Program-made: the position numbers and the translations under genes
Notes under the pieces: generated by a model
The model's input: the letters and a program-made list of their open reading frames with translations, nothing else
Told to the model about the DNA's origin: nothing
Database searches by the model: none
NCBI RefSeq assembly: GCF_964355755.1
Contig: NC_092670.1
Coordinates: 26,275,795-26,339,794, forward strand
DNA length: 64,000 nucleotides
DNA from: Antedon mediterranea
Taxonomy: Eukaryota; Echinodermata; Crinoidea; Comatulida; Antedonidae
Reading direction: 5' to 3'
Part shown: piece by piece, positions 22,099 to 33,509 of the stretch
Numbering within the stretch: position 1 is the first letter of the stretch
Layout: every line of letters begins with the position of its first letter

Positions 22099-25000
22099 CT
22101 AGTTTTGTTTTGTTTCTCTGTAACCTGGTGGTGGTGGTGGTGGAGTAGCTTCAAAATGTGTATAACTGTGCTGTTTAGGCCTACATTTCGAATCGTATAA
22201 CTTTTTATTAGACTTTCGTTGCGGTCGAGCGTACGAAATAGATTTCTGCTTGATGTCTTGTAGTTGACGTAACCTTCGGAGATGTTGTTGTTTTGCTTTG
22301 AGTTCTTCAGAAAAATCCGAGTCGTTGCTCTCAGAGGAACCAGCATCCGGGTCATCTGGTATGCTTAATACATCGTCATCTTGTACAAATTGTGTATTTT
22401 GCCTGGCGGAATATATAGGCATATCATGTTGCTTCTCGTTTCGAGTTTTCATATGATTTTCATTTGATTTGTTAGCCTGACTACCGTGTGAGTTTTGTTT
22501 ATCCATTTCATTTACTCTTTGGGACGTATTACGTTCCTTTGGTACCTTGACATGTTTTGAAACTAAACGCTTCCTTTCAGACCTGTAGTTGGTATTGAAT
22601 AGGTTTGTATTTCCGTTTATAGAGTAATCGGATTGTTCTTGTCTAATGTTATACTCATCGTCATCTGACGTACTGAATTGTTGGTCAATACAGTTTTCCT
22701 GATTATAATAAGTCTTACGATACCGTCCACCATTTTGTGGTGTAAACAAAAGATTGGTACTCTTTTTCTTTGATTTTCCTTTTCCTTTCAAAGACTTTTT
22801 TTTCACCTTATTTACCAGTACATCTGCATTACTTGTAGCATCACTGTACTGTGCTATTAATACGTCATGCTCGTTTGGGAGTTCAGCATTATCCGAATTG
22901 TTATCTTGCTTATGTGATTTGTACGTCTTTATTTTTGACAAAACAATTTCGTTATAAATTATTTCAGGTAGTGACGGGGACACACTTGGGACAACTTGCA
23001 CCCTCTTCTTCAACCTTCTGGGTTTCTTATCAACAACTGGAGATCGAGCATCTGGATTTTTACTAGAGTGATTTAAGACAGTTCCCGGTATCCTGGGTGG
23101 TTTGAAAAATGCTGGATTTCTAGGACCTGATTGGTAGACATACATTTGTTCAGACGACAACTTTGTGTTTAATGTTTTTTCGACTATAGATTCTTGTTTG
23201 ATGTTGTGCTTCAGGTTGGCTTTAGCAACCATAAGGCGTTTTTCGAGGACATGCTGTCTTTCCACTTGTTCTGAAAGATTACGTTCTACTTCCAATATTT
23301 TTGACTGTAGTCGCTGGGAATAGCTACAAGAAATACAAAGATAAATGTTTAATGATGGCGAGAGTTCAAAATTGGACTTAGGTGGTATAAGATGTTAGGT
23401 TATCGCTCAAAAGATTGCGAATTCGAGTCTTGAGTTCTCGCTCTTATATCTTTCCTTATCTTTATCGTTTATTATTATTAAGTATAATAACGTCTCAATG
23501 GGGTTTTTTTTTACAAGACGTAAGTAATGTAAGCATTGTCGCAAGTTCTCTAAGGGTCTTCCAAATCAAACAGACCGCTGATATTTTACCAACTACAACG
23601 GCTATCATGGTAGGAGTTTAGGTTACTAAAACAACTAGATTTAACAGTTCTTTATCAAATAAAAATTAAATTCACAATTAGAATCCAATCAAATTTGAAA
23701 AATATCATGAAAGTACAGTGGTCTAATTTAGGACATCTGCATATCAAGTAGATGGCTTGATGAGCCGTGAAATGTGCAAAAAGTCATATTTGTGCAAACA
23801 TGTTGCCTTCAAATATGCAAACAACCACATTTGTGCAAACACGGCAACCTCAAATGTGCAAACATGGCACCCTCAAATGTGCAAACATGGCACCCTCAAA
23901 TGTGCAAATCTGTAAAAATATATAATCCACTAATGTGCAAACATCACGCCGTTAAATGTAAAAACGATTAGTTTTGACGTTAAATGTGCAAATAAAATTC
24001 TACAAATGTGCAAATCATTTTTTTCAACCTAAATCGTTTATTAAAATGATAACCTAATTCTAGTCAGTCACGGTTTTTTCTAACAATATTTTCAAGATAT
24101 AGCCACTGTAGCTTCTGGCTGAAATAATTTTTTTTTTAAAACCACAATCATGTCCGGGGATGCAGGACTGACACGTGGTCGCTGCTTGCTGGAGATGGAG
24201 ACTTCCATACCATTGAAACCCTTTAAAGTTGTCCTCCTATTTTAAGGAAATTCACAAAACATAACTGAGTATCTTTTGTGAATTTCTTTTAAATTAAGTC
24301 GACAAATTTTGTATATTATTTCATTTAAAATGTATTTCTTTTATGCGCGATTTGGACAATTTATGCAATTTTAAATTTTAAAGATTTTCTTGCGCAAATA
24401 ATTTTCTTTAACAAAGGTAAATGTTATGCGTGAGTTAAAATAGCGCAAAGATTTCGTTGCGCATTTGAATTTGCGCAAGAAATATTCGCGCAATTTTAAT
24501 AACATCTATTCTTTTACCTGCATTTTTATATATGTATACGGATTTCAATGAGCTTTGGTTTTATCAAATACTGAAAAATACCATGCGCGATTTGAATATT
24601 GATGCAAGAAAATCGTGAAAACATTTCAAATTGCATACATTGTTCAAATCGCGCATAACAGAAATAATATAAAATCTAATGAACTCAGTTCATTATGTTT
24701 TGTAAATTTCGTTTAAAATAAGAGGACAACTATTAGGGACTTAAATTTCAACGGTATGAAAGTTACCATCTCCAGAGAAGCAGCGACCACGTGTCAGTCC
24801 AGCATCCCCGGACATTCGGATTGTGGTTTTTTTTTCTCAGAAAACAGATTATTTTAGCCTGTAGGCCTACTACAATATATGAAATGCTATACTTTTAAAA
24901 AATTGTTAGAAAACCCCGTGACTATTTAGATTAGGTTATCATTTTTAATAAATGATTTTGGTTGAACAAAAATGATTTGCACATTTGTAGAATTTCATTT

Positions 25001-28000
25001 GCACATTTAACGTCAAACTGATCGTTTTTACATTTAACGGCGTGATGTTTGCACATTAGTGGATTATACATTTTTACAGATTTGAAGGTACCATGTTTGC
25101 ACAAATGTGGTTTTTTGCACATTTGAAGACAAAATGTTTGCACAAAATGAATGTGGTTGTTTGCACAAATATGACTTTTTGCACATATCACGGCTCAACA
25201 CGGTGAGGAATAAAGACCGAATTGAGTAGGTGCTGGGTAGAGAGCGGGGAAAGTAATTGGTTCGTCTGTGCAAACACTTGACTCTTTCCACAGCGAACAG
25301 CTTGCCGATGTGTTCCATGCTATATTGGAAGACACCAATCATACTCTTTATGGCGATATTATCGTTTCCGTTATCGTTAGAAGTGGTAGGACGCGCAGAC
25401 GAACTGTTATACTGGGGAACCTAATGTAATTCCGTAAAATTGTAATGCTTAATTTGAGAACCAGAAATTCGATCCAATTTCTTGGATCTGACTTCAGTTG
25501 GTAAAAAAACGGCCCGCCCTTTTTAATCTCCGTCGCTAAATTTTCAATTCTTCTCAATAATTTTAGTAAATTCAAATTAATTATTGTTTATTTGGTATAC
25601 AGATATTCGTGTTTTTTTTTGTGTGTGCAAAAACTCTTATTAAGGGGATAATTTTGTTATTTCAGATAGTGTAGTAATTGTATATGTATTCGAGAATCAT
25701 CTGTGGGCATTACCTAGATGGTACACGAGCGAAGCTATCGTACCATCTACAGTAGTTGAGTATTATAATTACACCATATGGTACAAATCTTTAAAATAAC
25801 GCACCTTCTTAATGTTGGTCTCATCTCCATTTCAACATCTAAATCGCTAGTGAGTAGCTCATGATGGAACTCATGTAATTTTGCAGCATTTTTCAATTCC
25901 ATTATATCTTCCTCGGTAGATGATAACGTCTTCTTTAGCTCTACGTACAATAATGAACCATTTTTTGATCGAGAAATTTTGTTGAGAAGCTCGGATTTGG
26001 TTTCATTTAATTCCGTTAATTTAACATACACGTTGTCTTTGATGTCTTTAGCCTTTTCTACATCAGATGAAAGACCATCAAGGCGATTCTGGCGTTTTAA
26101 TAAGTCATTCAACTCTTTTTGTTGTCTGATTAGTTCCTTTTCAAGCGTACCTATGGTAGCAATTACTTGTTTGATTTCTTCGAGTAAGTGAACGACAGAA
26201 CTGTACGATTCATCCACGTCACAGTGTTCAGATGAAACTATCTTAACGGATTGTTCGGAATCTTGATCTGAATCCACGATACTCTTCTCTTGATCACTGT
26301 TCTCATTATTAAACTCCAACCTATCATTGTCTTCATCGTCACTACTACCAATATTGTTGCTATCTACTATCTGATGCCTGTCTTCAACAATATTTGTTGT
26401 TTTCAAATCGAGAATGCCTTTATTTTCTGTTTTCTTGTGGCTTCTATCAGAATATATATAGCCCATCTCCACGTTTCCTTCTTTCATATGATTTGCATCT
26501 ATTAATTTTCTGTTTCTTTTTTTCTGATATGTTTTGGTCATGTCTACATAGTGATCATCCCGAAATCTAATAGCTGTGTCATCATGGTCTTCGTCTTTTT
26601 TTTGTTCACTATTCATTGCAATGTCTTGCTGTCTGTGCTTTGAATTCCAATGCATTGCAACTTTCTCTTCGCTGGCTTTACTTTTGTAAGTTGCAGGTTT
26701 CTCTTCGTGTTGTCTTTCTTCTCGAATTGTTACGGCTTCTGTTCCGATGTTTTGTTCCAAGTACATAGTGGTAGACGGCTCTCTCCGTCTTCCATCAGAC
26801 TTTGCTGCAGCTGCATGTATTTTGTGTTTTGTGCTGCGTGAATGTTGTCTATATTTTTCATCTTGAAATTCTCTATTGGTATCGTTTTCATTAGAATCAA
26901 TTTCTTGAATTCTAATTCCCGACGTTTTATTTTCTATCTGTTCATCATCGAAAGGCTCTGAATTGTTTTTCTCCAATTCTTTAATCAGTACAATAGATCT
27001 ACGTCGTTTTGGCATTAATGACATTTCTCTTTTAAACTGCTCTAGCTTCTTACATAGTTTATCTGAATTAAACCACCATTTCCGAGCAAGTTCAACGGCT
27101 CGAATACTTTTATTTATGATATCAGGCACTAATCTTAGCATATACTCAAAGTTTTTACTGCTATCGTACAGGCGTAATTCTCGAATGGTATCAGGATCAA
27201 AAAAGTTTGTATCTATTTCATCACTTGCCATCAGCTTTTCCCATCGATAATTTACATGATGTATATTCTCGATGGTATCACGCATTTCATTACATTCACT
27301 GTTCAATTTGTCTGGCATGTCATAGTCAATGTCATCTTCATCATCTGTTATGTCTGAATGACTTTTGATATTTGATAGGTTGTCACTTTTCACCTTTGAC
27401 ATACGTTTTCCACCCTTACCAATCATCTCTGGGACGTCATTTAGAGCAACTGGATAAAAGAATTCAAACAGAACAGAGTAAATCTTTTCGGTAAAGTCCC
27501 CCTTAAGGCGGCGCAAGATTGCAATAGTCTGAAAAAAGTCATCAAAATGCTTTACTAGTTCACTATCACAGATGTCAATTCCCTTTTTATGTTGACGATT
27601 GGCTTCACGTTTCACAAGTTCTCGTAGGGCACCTAGAGACGTGACAATTACGTTACTGGGAACCAGATCTCGCAACATGTTGTTGTGTGTTGGACTAAAA
27701 TAAGTACTTTTAACATCATTGATACATTTCTCAAAGTGTGCTAATTGCTTGTGCATCATCACATTTTGTTTTTGTCGAGTTGCGCCTCTCATATGATCAG
27801 GATGGGTCTATATAAGATAAATTAAATAAATTAATTAGTTAATTATTAAATATTCGTGGGTGAAACATGGTCCTACTTATCTATTAGACATGCTTTTTTC
27901 ATAACAAATTATTCAATTATCCATTTACATTGATAATTGTAGGATCATTCTATATATAAAGTCTTATACAAAAAAAATCTACAGTATATGCATGCCTGAG

Positions 28001-28491
28001 TAATGCTTATATTTATAAGATATCTCAGTTCTTTTATTAACGATGAAAATCGAATGATATAATTCGGATCACGCTCAGTCAATTTTAATCAATGTAAATC
28101 AATATCAAGCACCATCGTTACTATGGAAATATTGAATGAATATTTGCCATTTCATCTATGTTAGTTAGGCCTACTGTATACGTTGCTATAATTAAATTGT
28201 ACTAAATCAACTAATTACATTTTAACTAGTACTTTAGTAGCTACAGATAGGTTTATAATAATAATAATATTAATATAATAATAACAATAATAATAATAAC
28301 AATAATAATAATAATAACACTAATAATATTAATAATAATAATAATAATGATAATAATAATAATCTAAATACATAATAGTAGTCCTACATATATTAACCTA
28401 CTGCATCTTAAATTTAAGGAAAAAGACAATAAGCATATTATAAGTAACCAAACAAATAATATAACAAACTCACAAAATAGTCATCACTCAT
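22099..28491 (-). CDS. Large coiled-coil protein, unidentified, probable cilium-associated
   Basis: Three exons on the minus strand: 28491-28474 (MSDDYF, donor GTGAGT), 27807-25805 (donor AAG|GTGCGT) and 23323-22099 (acceptor TTCTTGTAG, stop TAG). Phases 0 and 2 fit exactly, giving 3246 nt, 1081 residues. The N-terminal half is helical (GALRELVKREANRQHKKG, KHFDDFFQTIAILRRLKGD, VELARKWWFNSDKLCKKLEQ). The middle is acidic and charged. A coiled coil at about 545-735 runs across the exon 2/3 junction (TLEKELIRQQKELNDLLKRQ, then KILEVERNLSEQVERQ), which supports the splice. The C-terminal part is basic and disordered, with a six-proline run (TPPPPPPGY) near the end. I do not recognise the family. 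An X-box upstream suggests a ciliary role (inference). Confidence 0.8.
23360..23445 (+). other. Weak tRNA-like segment
   Basis: GTGGTATAAGATGTTAGG followed about 30 nt later by GAATTCGAGTCTT resembles tRNA A and B boxes, but no stable acceptor stem can be drawn. Possibly a worn SINE head within intron 2 of the coiled-coil gene. Confidence 0.2.
23757..25200. mobile_element. 1.44-kb foldback element with arms over 500 bp
   Basis: The left arm (about 23757-24400) and right arm (about 24600-25200) are reverse complements for most of their length. The outer ends are TGAGCCGTGA(A/T)ATGTGCAAAA. Each arm starts with a tandem array of a word (A/T)TGTGCAAAC(A/C) spaced 20-30 bp, then a block with GGACTGACACGTGGTCGCTGC (left) and its reverse (right), then ATGCGCGATTTG near the loop. 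No transposase frame. It lies in intron 2 (23324-25804) of the coiled-coil gene. The target duplication could not be fixed. Confidence 0.85.
25683..25757 (+). repeat. Fragment of repeat A (hairpin end)
   Basis: TATTCGAGAATCATCTGTGG followed by CTAGATGGTAC...GTACCATCTAC repeats the right-end hairpin of the copy at 22010-22066. It sits in intron 2 of the coiled-coil gene, just past the donor of exon 2. Confidence 0.65.
28254..28363. repeat. AAT/TAA microsatellite
   Basis: Imperfect trinucleotide TAA repeat with scattered TAAC and TAAT interruptions, in intron 1 of the coiled-coil gene. Confidence 0.95.
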
Positions 28492-28654
28492 TTTGCGTTG
28501 AATCCCTCGGTATGGTGACCACGATATACTACTGGTATATAGGCTTAAGACAATCGTATTGTCTTATAGTTTTGGCTTCAGTTTTGGAGTCTAGTTCATT
28601 TGTGTTCCGCCTGTTGTGTATTTCTCAAGTATTACGTCTCCTAATGTCAATAAC

Positions 28655-28669
28655 GTTGCCACTGGTAAC
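28655..28669. promoter_or_regulatory. RFX X-box in the promoter of the coiled-coil gene
   Basis: GTTGCCACTGGTAAC fits the RFX consensus GTNRCC-N(0-3)-RGYAAC with near-perfect dyad symmetry. It lies 164 bp upstream of the minus-strand ATG at 28491, the usual position for ciliary genes. RFX control is inference from the motif and its place. Confidence 0.55.
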
Positions 28670-28789
28670 GTACTAACATAACGTTGATATAATGAAGTTG
28701 CCCATGACAGCTTATGCATGAGCGCTTCTCAAAATAATTACTTAATATAGGAAAGTACATTTACGTAGTAGGGTAAATATCTTACAAAT

Positions 28790-28940
28790 TAGCAATATTA
28801 ATAACAATAAGTTAATAACAATACTAAAAATAATAAACAAATAACAGAATAATAATAATAATAATAATTACAATAATAATAACACTAATAATACTAATAA
28901 TAATAATAATAACAATAATAATAACACTAATAATAACAAA
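28790..28940. repeat. Second AAT/TAA microsatellite
   Basis: Imperfect TAA repeat with the same TAACACTAATAAT interruption as the array at 28254-28363, upstream of the coiled-coil gene. The shared interruption suggests both arrays came from one source. Confidence 0.95.
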
Positions 28941-29283
28941 CATAGACAAAGAGTTTATCACTGATTTGTTTCGAAATTTTCTGAAGGAATTGTAGCTAAC
29001 AGACTTAATATTTCATTCATCATCATAAATCAATATATTTGAATAAACGTATATTCTTCGAACCAAATTGTAATTTTCCCTACTGCATGCATCTCTAGGC
29101 CTATAGGCCAAACAGGGTAAAAATTTCCAATGGCTGTCACACGGAGGAGTTCTGGTTCGGATTAATGGGATATCAACATAACTGAATTTGGATTGGGAAG
29201 GATTAAACTGTTAAATCACCCGAGTGCAGGGTGTGTTGATAATAGGGTGGGGGTTGGAGGTTGGTAAATCAACGGGCGTCTGA

Positions 29284-29325
29284 ATTTTAATAACATTATC
29301 CCCATGGGGATAATGTTATTAAAAT
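29284..29325. other. Perfect 42-bp palindrome
   Basis: The arm ATTTTAATAACATTATCCCC, the central AT, and then the exact reverse complement of the arm. No mismatches. No gene overlaps it. Confidence 0.9.
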
Positions 29326-29429
29326 GATTGGAATTGTACAGTGAACACAACGGAAATACCTGTCAAAATAGACAATTATACTGCAAAAATTGTAAATGTG
29401 AAACTTGAACTCCAGTAAGAGTAAGTAAC

Positions 29430-29880
29430 CTTGAGTAAGACCATTTTGAAAATAGAGCTAGTTAGTTCACCGGAAATAGCACTTTACATGAAGTTGTTTT
29501 CACATGACTGTAAGCAGTTACCTACACAAAATAAACGACACCGACGTGGAGCTAAGAAAAGGAATTCTCACAACGTGCCACATGTAATACAGCTTTTTCC
29601 TTTGCTTTTATTAATGTAAATAGATTAACAAAACCTAGATGTTATGAATTTCTTATGAAGGAATAATAATGGAACTATTCCGGTCTTTCTGAATTTCTTC
29701 CAATTTAATAATTTTGTTGAAAAGGCTAAGTAATGATTTAATGATATGTATTCCTCAATTTTAAAGTAATTCATTTGTAATATTGTCCAAACCAGGGGCT
29801 TTGTTATTCTTTGCAAGAGATACTGCATCTTTAACAATATCAAAATCAATAGCAATATCATTTAGGAACTCTCCATTATT
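29430..29880 (-). pseudogene. Short LINE RT scrap
   Basis: On the minus strand near 29800-29760 the frame reads NNKAPGLDNI..NELL, the conserved stretch at the start of LINE RTs. It continues with helix-forming sequence to GIVPLLFL near 29650 and breaks off. It is in the wrong order relative to the fragment at 30.3-30.9 kb, so it is a separate or rearranged piece. Upstream 29430-29620 shows nothing. Confidence 0.55.
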
Positions 29881-30339
29881 ATCAGAATGGACATCGTCAG
29901 AAAGGTTATCTCTAATTTTATATTTTTTTAACTAGGTGATCATCAGTTAGAAAAGGATTACAATCATTCAAATTCATATTGTCTTTACCTAAATTTTCTA
30001 AATACGACTGACTTAATACAATGTTTTATCGTTTTCTTATCAAAAGTGATTTCTTCAGAATCCGTTGTTACCCGTCGTACTATTGCCTTTTAAGTTTGTC
30101 CAGAAATCCTTGCATGAAGGACCTCCTTTATTAGCAATTTCTAAGGAACTATTAATCCCTTTTTCTGTTATTGTATTTTTAGTAAGCGTTTTAACTTTAT
30201 GCCGTTTTTCCAAATATAGGCGTAAACTTCATAAATCAGCAGTATCAATATCTTTGTTATTATTGTTATTGTTAGTGTTGCTATGTCAATGTCAAAAATA
30301 TGAAACAGTATCCCAGTAAGAACATTTTTGAAAGATCGT

Positions 30340-31000
30340 CTGCATATAAGAGTTTCTAATCTGTATTTTTATTAGATTGCTTTGTGGGTTTTAAATTAAT
30401 ACTTAAGTCTTGTATAAAGATATTAAATAAAAGAGATGATAATGGTGACCCCTGTTGTAGGCCTATACCAATTTCATTATTTAGGGAATTCGTTATTTAG
30501 AGAATTTATTATCAATCTTAACAAAATAAGACGTTAACTTTGAATAGGCCTATAGAGTGAATTAATAATCACGTTTAAAATGTCACTTGCAGACCTGTGC
30601 TTTAATTTGTAAGTAAGATATTGTGGTTTATTGAATCAAAAGCACATTTTACGTCTACAAAAGTAATACAAATTCTGCCCCGTTTTTATTAAGATATTTT
30701 GATACAATTGTGTTGAAAATTAATATATTGTCGATACCTAAACTTGGCTTGCTCCTGTTTCAAAATGTTATATTCATCTGTCCAGTCTATGAGTCTATTA
30801 CTGATGATATAGTGGAAAGCCTAGCCATTGTTGGTATCAGTGATCCCTCTAGTTTTGAGGTTTTCCTTTGTTTGTATATTGGTATAATTACAATGGTGAC
30901 CCAACGTTGAGTGAAATTGTCACTGACAAATAGGCCTACTAAATAGAAGAGAAGGTTAACTTTTATACAAAATTTGGGACATTAAATAATATTTCGCTCG
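30340..31000 (-). pseudogene. Decayed LINE reverse transcriptase
   Basis: On the minus strand in order: NRLIDWTDEYNILKQEQAKF near 30800-30740, FVDVKCAFDSINHNIL near 30665-30610 and QQGSPLSSLLFNIFI near 30465-30415. Frames are broken by stops and indels. QQGSPLSPLLFNI wording is typical of RTE- or I-like LINEs and differs from the intact LINE at 11.5-15.7 kb. 31000-31690 has only the unconvincing minus-strand frame 31289-31050. Confidence 0.65.
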
Positions 31001-31689
31001 TGATACCATCAATATCAATATCAGAGGCTTTACCCCTGTAGTTTGTGCTTTAAATGCACTTAGTATCATTTAATTTAATTTCTGTGTTCAATATTTGATT
31101 AGTAGGACAATTTTCCACTACCTTTACAATTGTTTGGTGTTTGCGACTGATTGCTATCTTTGATATAATATAAATTACTAAATTTCGATGCCATTCCATT
31201 AATAATGAGATTTCATTTGATAGATTGTTTTTTTTTCTTCTCAGAGTCAGAATCTTATTAGCGATTTCGTCCATATAACGAATAGACATTAAAAAATATT
31301 ATACAAAATTTGTTTTTGGTATTTAGATTTTTCACGCTGCTGCTTTAGCCCGCTACGTCCCAGGAGGATGACTCATTAAGAAACGGAAAGTAAAGCAGCA
31401 GTTATATAATTATCTAAGGTTGACAGTTTTGCTAAAATGTATACTCGACTGTAATTTATAGGTACCACCAAAAAACGTCTGGGAAAGAGTCTAACGGTTG
31501 AATGACAAATCCCAAAGCATTTGTGGTATTTATGAGTCCCATGATATTATATAATTCGCTGTCAGATGATACTTCATCACACTTTGAATGAAGTATCTAG
31601 GCATGATGAAGTGACCCCCAGACTTGACCTTAGCAATAAAATAAACTAAAGTGATTGAAATGAAACACAGACTCTGTAACAAAAAAATA

Positions 31690-31900
31690 ATATTTGTTCA
31701 CATATAAAAAAAGAAAAGAAATGTTTAATTATAACTCAAAAACCATTGTCTGACAGACAATTTAAGTATTTTTTGCATTAAATTACATTTTTTCAGGTAA
31801 AATAACTATTATGTGACAATAAAATGACACATTCAAACACAAATTTGAAAAAAAAAATATTTTTCAGAGGGACAATATAGCCTATATCTTTAAAACTGTT
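31690..31900 (+). repeat. Dispersed repeat B, copy 2
   Basis: Matches 1600-1850 in the same orientation, including ATTACATTTTTTCAGGTAAA, ATAACTATTATGTGACA and AGGGACAATA. Confidence 0.5.
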
Positions 31901-31957
31901 AGTGTTACGTCAATAAGCGAGCAGCGTTTTTTGTAAGAAATATTTCTTGTTTATTTT

Positions 31958-32014
31958 GTTTTCGGTTGTTTGGTTGTTTTCGGTTATTTTCGGTTGTTTT
32001 CGGTTGTTTTCGGT
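31958..32014. repeat. Short TTTTCGGTTG minisatellite
   Basis: About five copies of a 10-11 bp unit TTTTCGGTTG, immediately left of the foldback element at 32033. Confidence 0.85.
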
Positions 32015-32032
32015 AATTAAACTGACCCGGGA

Positions 32033-33282
32033 GCGATTTTTTTTTTCGTACATAAGTTGGGGACCCCCTCATGAAACGTCACAAAATAAACATGAATAAT
32101 TCATCAGTTAAATTTTCTTGTTCCGTGTGCACCCAAGCGTATAGCAACAAGAAGTGATTACACAAGTGCGGTACGTACGATTCTAGGCCTATCTCCGCTG
32201 TTGAAGAATAGCGGCGTTTTGTGTGGATTGTCGAAATAATCGGCCTTTAGTTTATGGTGTTTTTAATATAATTTATTACTAAAGAATTACATGTTAAAAT
32301 TATAGTTTCTATTAATACTATTAGGCCTAATTATTAGTCTCTAAACCCATTTCTATTCTAGTAGTAGCTGTGTGGATGTGTGTGACGTGTGTGTGTGTTA
32401 GGTATGACCAAAGATAGTTACACTATCTTTGGTAATACTAATATAATAGTTACACTATCTTTGGTAATAGTTACACTATCTTTGGTATGACACAATCCGA
32501 GTAATAAGTCAGCACAATTAAACAATAAACATTACACAAAAATACATTTTTTATTCTCGTGGGTCAAATCTTCCCATCTCATTTTTAAAGTTCCTTTGAG
32601 TACATTGCATATTGTTTGATAATTGATAGCAGAATTAAAAAAATACAGTACACAAATTATACACATTCTTTATTCTTGTGGGTCTAAGCTTTCTTTGGGC
32701 TATGTCCAAGAACGCTTGGGTGCACACGGAACAACAACTGCGATACGATTCTTTCTACAATAATAGGCCTAGGATTCTAGGTCAATTCACGTGATTGCCT
32801 TCGCGCACTCTATTCTTCACACACACGTCCACTATGCAAAATGTGTCGAGGCTAATCGACAGCTAGGCAAAACATTAAACTAAGTAGTAATTGGACATAG
32901 CCCAAAGACACAAGTCACACACACCGTACCCACACAGCTACTACTAGAATATACAGGGGTTTAGAGACTAGTAATTAGGCCTAATAGTATCAATAGAAAC
33001 TATAATTTTAACACGTAATTCTTTAGTAATAAACTATATTAAAAACACCATAAACTAAAGGCTGATTATTTCGACAATCCACACAAAACTCCGCTATTCT
33101 ATTATGAAATCGCACGCGGCAACCACAGCGGAGATAGGCCTACCGCACTTGTGTAATCACTTCTTGTTGCTATACGCTTGGGTGCACACGGAACAAGAAA
33201 ATTTAACTGATGAATTATTCATGTTTATTTTGTGACGTTTCATGATGGGGTCCCCCAACTTATGTACGAAAAAAAAAATCGC
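32033..33282. mobile_element. 1.25-kb foldback DNA element with 8-bp target duplication
   Basis: Ends GCGATTTTTTTTTTCGTACA (32033) and its reverse complement (ending 33282), followed inward by several hundred bp of paired arms (CACAAAATAAACATGAATAA, GTGTGCACCCAAGCGTATAG, TTAGGCCTAATTA). The flanks are ACCCGGGA at 32025-32032 and 33283-33290. The centre carries a nested hairpin series, CCAAAGATAGTTACACTATC. No transposase. It lies directly upstream of the chaperone-gene promoter. Confidence 0.88.
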
Positions 33283-33436
33283 ACCCGGGAGCGTGTTTTG
33301 CACGTGTGTGGCGACCGAAATGCATGACGTCACGACCGAAATGATCGGTATTGCTGTCACGTCTGTGTATAGCCTAGGCCAAATGTAATAAGAGAAATTC
33401 AATCTGTTGTTAAATCTAGCATTTAATCTTGTTGAT
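33283..33436 (+). promoter_or_regulatory. Promoter and 5' leader of the Acl4-like gene
   Basis: The 154 bp between the transposon and the ATG contain CACGTG (33301-33306, E-box) and a perfect cAMP-response palindrome TGACGTCA (33325-33332). No TATA box is seen. Two CGACCGAAAT words flank the CRE. This looks like a short TATA-less housekeeping promoter. Confidence 0.5.
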
Positions 33437-33509
33437 ATGGAAGAAAATAAGAGGAAAAATAAAAAGAAAAAGCACAATAGAAGAGGCCATGCAAAAAGTG
33501 AAAATAAAG
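33437..33509 (+). CDS. First coding exon of the Acl4-like gene
   Basis: An ATG opens 24 codons (MEENKRKNKKKKHNRRGHAK, then SENK) and one extra base before AAAG|GTAGGA. The lysine- and arginine-rich start is usual for this chaperone family. The phase (1) matches both 46287 and 49029. The distance of 13-15 kb to the next exon makes the link an inference. Confidence 0.65.

Noticed and set aside
23360-23445. tRNA gene
   Set aside because: A- and B-box-like words only; no cloverleaf can be drawn.
23770-24010. Regularly spaced repeated words resembling a CRISPR array
   Set aside because: Spacing and units are irregular, the block is one arm of an inverted repeat, and the DNA is eukaryotic with introns.
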